A model generated the notes under the pieces. It was not told the origin of the DNA and did not search any database. It saw nothing but the letters and a program-made list of their open reading frames with translations. The translations under genes and the position numbers were made by a program. DNA of 64,000 nucleotides from Ancylobacter sp. IITR112 (GTDB lineage: Bacteria; Pseudomonadota; Alphaproteobacteria; Rhizobiales; Xanthobacteraceae), in assembly GCF_041415945.1 (NCBI RefSeq), contig NZ_JBGCUS010000001.1:3162001-3226000 (forward strand). The letters run 5' to 3'. The first letter of the stretch is position 1; each line of letters opens with the position of its first letter. Positions 61,454-64,000 of the stretch are shown here, piece after piece.

Positions 61454-61954
61454 GCCTGTCTCCCATCGAGCCGCGCTGCCGCCGCTCCGTGCCACCGCTG
61501 CCCGTTCGGACAAACAGGCAGGCAGGATCGGTTATGCCAGAGCGGGTAGGCGGTCAATACGGCCAGATTTGCCCGAGTGAGCGGGCACCTTCGCGCGACT
61601 CTCTGGGATTTTCCGCATTTGGTCAAGATTTTTGGACGAACAGTGACCATTCGGTATGAATGTTCATAAAGAAGGCGACCAAACGGGCAATTAGGTCAAA
61701 AATCGGGCTTCCTTTTCCTCTCCGTTACGTTAGAGTGATACCAAGCGCGAAAAAATCAAGCACGCACAACATGCGTGCATTGCAGCGCGAGGGGACTGAA
61801 TGAACCGGGCTACGATTGCCGGGCTCCCGCCCGGACGGCGGCAGGGCCGCGCCTCGCAGAGCCGCGCGTTCCGGCTGGCGCCCGCCGGCGCGGCGCGCGG
61901 GCGGGCACGCGCCCTCGCCGCCCCGCCGCGCCCGGCAAGCCATGGAGACACCAT
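61454..61954. promoter_or_regulatory. Divergent promoter region of DeoR and TRAP genes
   Basis: This 501-bp gap holds a perfect 12-bp palindrome, ATGAATGTTCAT, at 61656-61667. It also holds a GGTCAAGATTTTT / GGTCAAAAATC near direct repeat around 61621 and 61699. They lie between the DeoR-type start and the TRAP start and are candidate operators. The last 150 bp before the TRAP start hold no supported gene. Assignment is by position only. Confidence 0.4.
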
Positions 61955-62497
61955 GTGAACGTGGAAGGCGTGAAGCAGAGCGGGGGCGGCTGGCGGCTGA
62001 TCGCCGCCTATGTCCGCGTGACGGACAAGCTCTCGGACTATGTCGGCTATCTCGCCGCGTCGCTGATCTTCGCCATGGGCGGCGTCCTGATGTTCGATGC
62101 GGTGACCCGCAACCTCATCAAGATGCCGGTGCACTGGGCGGTGGAACTGACCCAGTTCATGCTCGCCGCCTATTACTTCATGGGCGGCCCGTTCACGCTC
62201 AAGAACAATGAGCATGTGCGGATGGACCTCTGGTATTCGACCCTGTCGGAGCGCGGCAAGGCGAAGATGGACCTCGCCACCGTCTGGTGCCTGATCTTCT
62301 ATCTCGGCGTGCTGCTCGCCGGCTCCATTTCCAGCCTGCAATACGCCATCGCCACCAATGAGAAACGCTTCTCGATCTGGAATCCGTCGGTGATTCCGAT
62401 CAAGGCGCTGCTCACCGTCTGCCTCGTCCTGATGCTGATGCAGGCCTTCGCGCTGGTCTTCAAGCACATCGCCACCCTGCGGGGGGAGAAGCTCTGA
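61955..62497 (+). CDS. dctQ: TRAP transporter small permease (DctQ)
   Basis: A 180-residue DctQ-family membrane protein with four helices (SDYVGYLAASLIFAMGG, WAVELTQFMLAAYYFMGGPF, VWCLIFYLGVLLAG, LTVCLVLMLMQAFALV). The motif LTQFMLAAYYFMGGPFTLK is typical. The start is GTG 61955, with GGAGA 7 nt upstream. The ORF extends further upstream but without family sequence. Its stop overlaps the large permease start (TGATG). It belongs to the DeoR-linked transporter for an organic acid or sugar acid. Confidence 0.92.
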   Translation: MNVEGVKQSGGGWRLIAAYVRVTDKLSDYVGYLAASLIFAMGGVLMFDAVTRNLIKMPVHWAVELTQFMLAAYYFMGGPFTLKNNEHVRMDLWYSTLSERGKAKMDLATVWCLIFYLGVLLAGSISSLQYAIATNEKRFSIWNPSVIPIKALLTVCLVLMLMQAFALVFKHIATLRGEKL

Positions 62498-63834
62498 TGA
62501 CCTATGAGATGATCGCGCTGCTGATGTTCGCGTCGATGGTGCTGGCGCTGATCAGCGGCCAGTTGGTCTTCGCCGGCATCGGCTTCGTCGCCTCTGCCGC
62601 CGCGCTGCTGCTCTACGGCCCCGGCGCGATGGACCTGCCGTTCAACCAGGTGTTCAAGCTGTTCAACTGGTACGCGATGCTGACCCTGCCCATGTTCATC
62701 TATATGGGCTACATCCTCGCGGAATCCGGCATTGCGGAGGATCTGTACCGGGCACTGCATGTCTGGTTCGGGCGCTTCACCGGCGGCCTCGCCATCGGCA
62801 CCATCTTCCTCATGGTCATCATCTCGGCGATGAACGGGCTGTCCGTCGCCGGCATGGCCATCGGCGCCACCATCGCTTTGCCGGAAATGATCCGCCGCGG
62901 CTATGACAAGGTGCTGATTTCGGGCGTGGTGCAGGGCGGTTCCTCGCTCGGCATCCTCATCCCGCCCTCGGTCGTGCTGGTACTCTACGGCATGATTGCC
63001 CGCCAGCCGGTGTCGAAGCTGTGGTTCGCCGGCGTCGGGCCGGGCCTGCTGATGGCCGCGCTGTTCATTCTCTACATCTATGTCCGCGTGAAGCTGAACC
63101 CGAAGCTGGCGCCTGCGCTGACGGACGAAGAGCTGAACATGCCGCTGCGCGAGAAGCTCGCGCTGGCGCGGGCGGGCATCATTCCCTTCGCCATCTTCTT
63201 CTTCATGACCGGGCTGTTCGTCTTCGGCGTCACCAGCCTGGTGGAAAGCTCGGCGGTCGGCGCCACCACGGCGACGCTGGCGGCCCTCGCCAAGCGCCGG
63301 CTGAACTGGCCGGTGCTGCGCGACACCGCGCTGAAGACGCTGAACGTCTCCTGCATGTTCATGTGGTTGATCCTCGCCGCGCTCGCCTTCGGCACCGTGT
63401 TCGACGGGCTCGGCGCGGTGAAGGCGGTGGAGTTCCTGTTCGTCAAGCAGTGGGACCTCAACCCCTGGACCATCATCATCATGATGCAGCTCAGCTTCAT
63501 CATCATGGGGATGTTCCTCGACGACACGGCGATGCTGGTCATCGTCGCGCCGCTCTACATACCGCTGGTCAAGGCGCTCGATCTCGGCTTCGACAACCAG
63601 CTTATCTGGTACGGCATCCTCTACACCATCACCTGCCAGATCGCCTACATCACTCCGCCCTTCGGCTACAATCTGTTCCTGATGCGCTCGCTGGCGCCGA
63701 AGGAAATCACCCTGGTCGACATCTACAAGTCGATCTGGCCATTCGCCGCGATCATGCTTTTCACCATCGTCATGCTGATGATCTTCCCGCAGATCGCGCT
63801 TTGGCTGCCCGAACACATGAACGTCAAGGGCTGA
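62497..63834 (+). CDS. dctM: TRAP transporter large permease (DctM)
   Basis: A 445-residue DctM-family protein with about 12 helices. Conserved parts include LFNWYAMLTLPMFIYMGYIL, NGLSVAGMAIGATIALPEM, GSSLGILIPPSVVLVLYGMI and MFLDDTAMLVIVAPLYIPLV. The tail reads QIAYITPPFGYNLFLMRSLAP. These features mark the sodium-driven channel of TRAP systems. It follows dctQ with a 1-base overlap and precedes the binding-protein gene by 39 bp. The MFLDDTAML motif is often seen in family members for carboxylates, but the substrate is undetermined. Confidence 0.95.
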   Translation: MTYEMIALLMFASMVLALISGQLVFAGIGFVASAAALLLYGPGAMDLPFNQVFKLFNWYAMLTLPMFIYMGYILAESGIAEDLYRALHVWFGRFTGGLAIGTIFLMVIISAMNGLSVAGMAIGATIALPEMIRRGYDKVLISGVVQGGSSLGILIPPSVVLVLYGMIARQPVSKLWFAGVGPGLLMAALFILYIYVRVKLNPKLAPALTDEELNMPLREKLALARAGIIPFAIFFFMTGLFVFGVTSLVESSAVGATTATLAALAKRRLNWPVLRDTALKTLNVSCMFMWLILAALAFGTVFDGLGAVKAVEFLFVKQWDLNPWTIIIMMQLSFIIMGMFLDDTAMLVIVAPLYIPLVKALDLGFDNQLIWYGILYTITCQIAYITPPFGYNLFLMRSLAPKEITLVDIYKSIWPFAAIMLFTIVMLMIFPQIALWLPEHMNVKG

Positions 63835-63873
63835 GCAACAGCCCGATACTTCCCCCTTCCAGAGGAGAACAGG

Positions 63874-64000
63874 ATGACCGACGACATCAAGAAGCCCGTC
63901 ACCAAGAAGATCGACCCCGCCGCCGACGCCATTCTCGCCACCCGCCGCAGCTTCCTCGGCAAGGCGGCGCTCGGCACCGGCGCGGCGCTCGCCGGCTCGA
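63874..64000 (+). CDS. dctP: TRAP substrate-binding protein, Tat signal start (partial)
   Basis: The gene runs off the window. The 42 visible codons carry a twin-arginine signal: ATRRSFLGKAALGTGAAL with RRSFLGK. ATG 63874 has AGAGGAGA 8-15 nt upstream. Following dctQ and dctM, this should be the periplasmic solute-binding protein. Tat export of such proteins is common in the family. Confidence 0.85.
   Translation, partial: MTDDIKKPVTKKIDPAADAILATRRSFLGKAALGTGAALAGS

Overview
The window is a GC-rich, densely coding bacterial chromosome segment from an alphaproteobacterium, most likely a member of the Hyphomicrobiales (Xanthobacteraceae-like). This rests on gene content and style: an AmiC/AmiR/aliphatic-amidase locus, a CbbQ/CbbO-type AAA-VWA pair, a phosphoketolase paired with a zinc alcohol dehydrogenase behind an FNR/FixK-like box, many 1-4 bp start/stop overlaps, and rhizobial-style intergenic palindromes. 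No rRNA, tRNA or CRISPR array was seen. The taxonomic call is inference.

Layout. 1-5.1 kb: an acyltransferase, a TetR regulator, and the amide system amiC-amiR-amiE, with a candidate ANTAR-target hairpin before amiE. 5.2-8.4 kb (minus): CbbQ/NorQ ATPase and CbbO/NorD VWA protein, with no RuBisCO or NO-reductase genes nearby. 8.5-13.4 kb (minus): a YhiI-RbbA-YhhJ-like ABC export system. 13.6-17.1 kb: zinc ADH plus phosphoketolase, probably oxygen-regulated. 17.3-20.2 kb: PepSY protein, cytochrome b561, response regulator and histidine kinase in one operon. 20.1-20.9 kb: a DUF72 protein.

21.1-57.3 kb is mostly a surface-polysaccharide region, interrupted at 23.6-26.6 kb by an Lrp regulator and a PDH-E1-like enzyme. 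It supplies UDP-GlcA (Ugd), UDP-GalA (4-epimerase), a UDP-L-FucNAc set (FnlA, CapF/FnlB, WecB-like, WbuB-like transferase) and a UDP-diNAcBac-like set (PglF-like dehydratase, aminotransferase, PglC-like sugar transferase). The last set has an ATP-grasp enzyme and a HAD protein where an acetyltransferase would be expected. Several GT4 glycosyltransferases, two Wzy_C-family polymerase/ligase proteins, a PglK-like ABC flippase and two intact methyltransferases accompany them. Decay and exchange are visible: an IS30-type transposase tail with a frameshift, an RmlD-like reductase with an internal deletion, a methyltransferase broken by an in-frame amber codon, and a glycosyltransferase whose N-terminal third is AT-rich. 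At 50.9-57.3 kb a plus-strand operon encodes the export and control module: PHP-type tyrosine phosphatase, Wza-like lipoprotein, Wzz/BY-kinase with a Tyr-Gly tail, a J-domain protein and a membrane-anchored beta-sandwich protein.

57.4-64 kb: PPK2, a small uncharacterised protein, a small membrane protein with a YiaV/HlyD-like partner, a composite palindromic repeat, a DeoR-type regulator, and a divergent TRAP transporter (DctQ, DctM and the Tat-signal start of DctP, cut by the window end).
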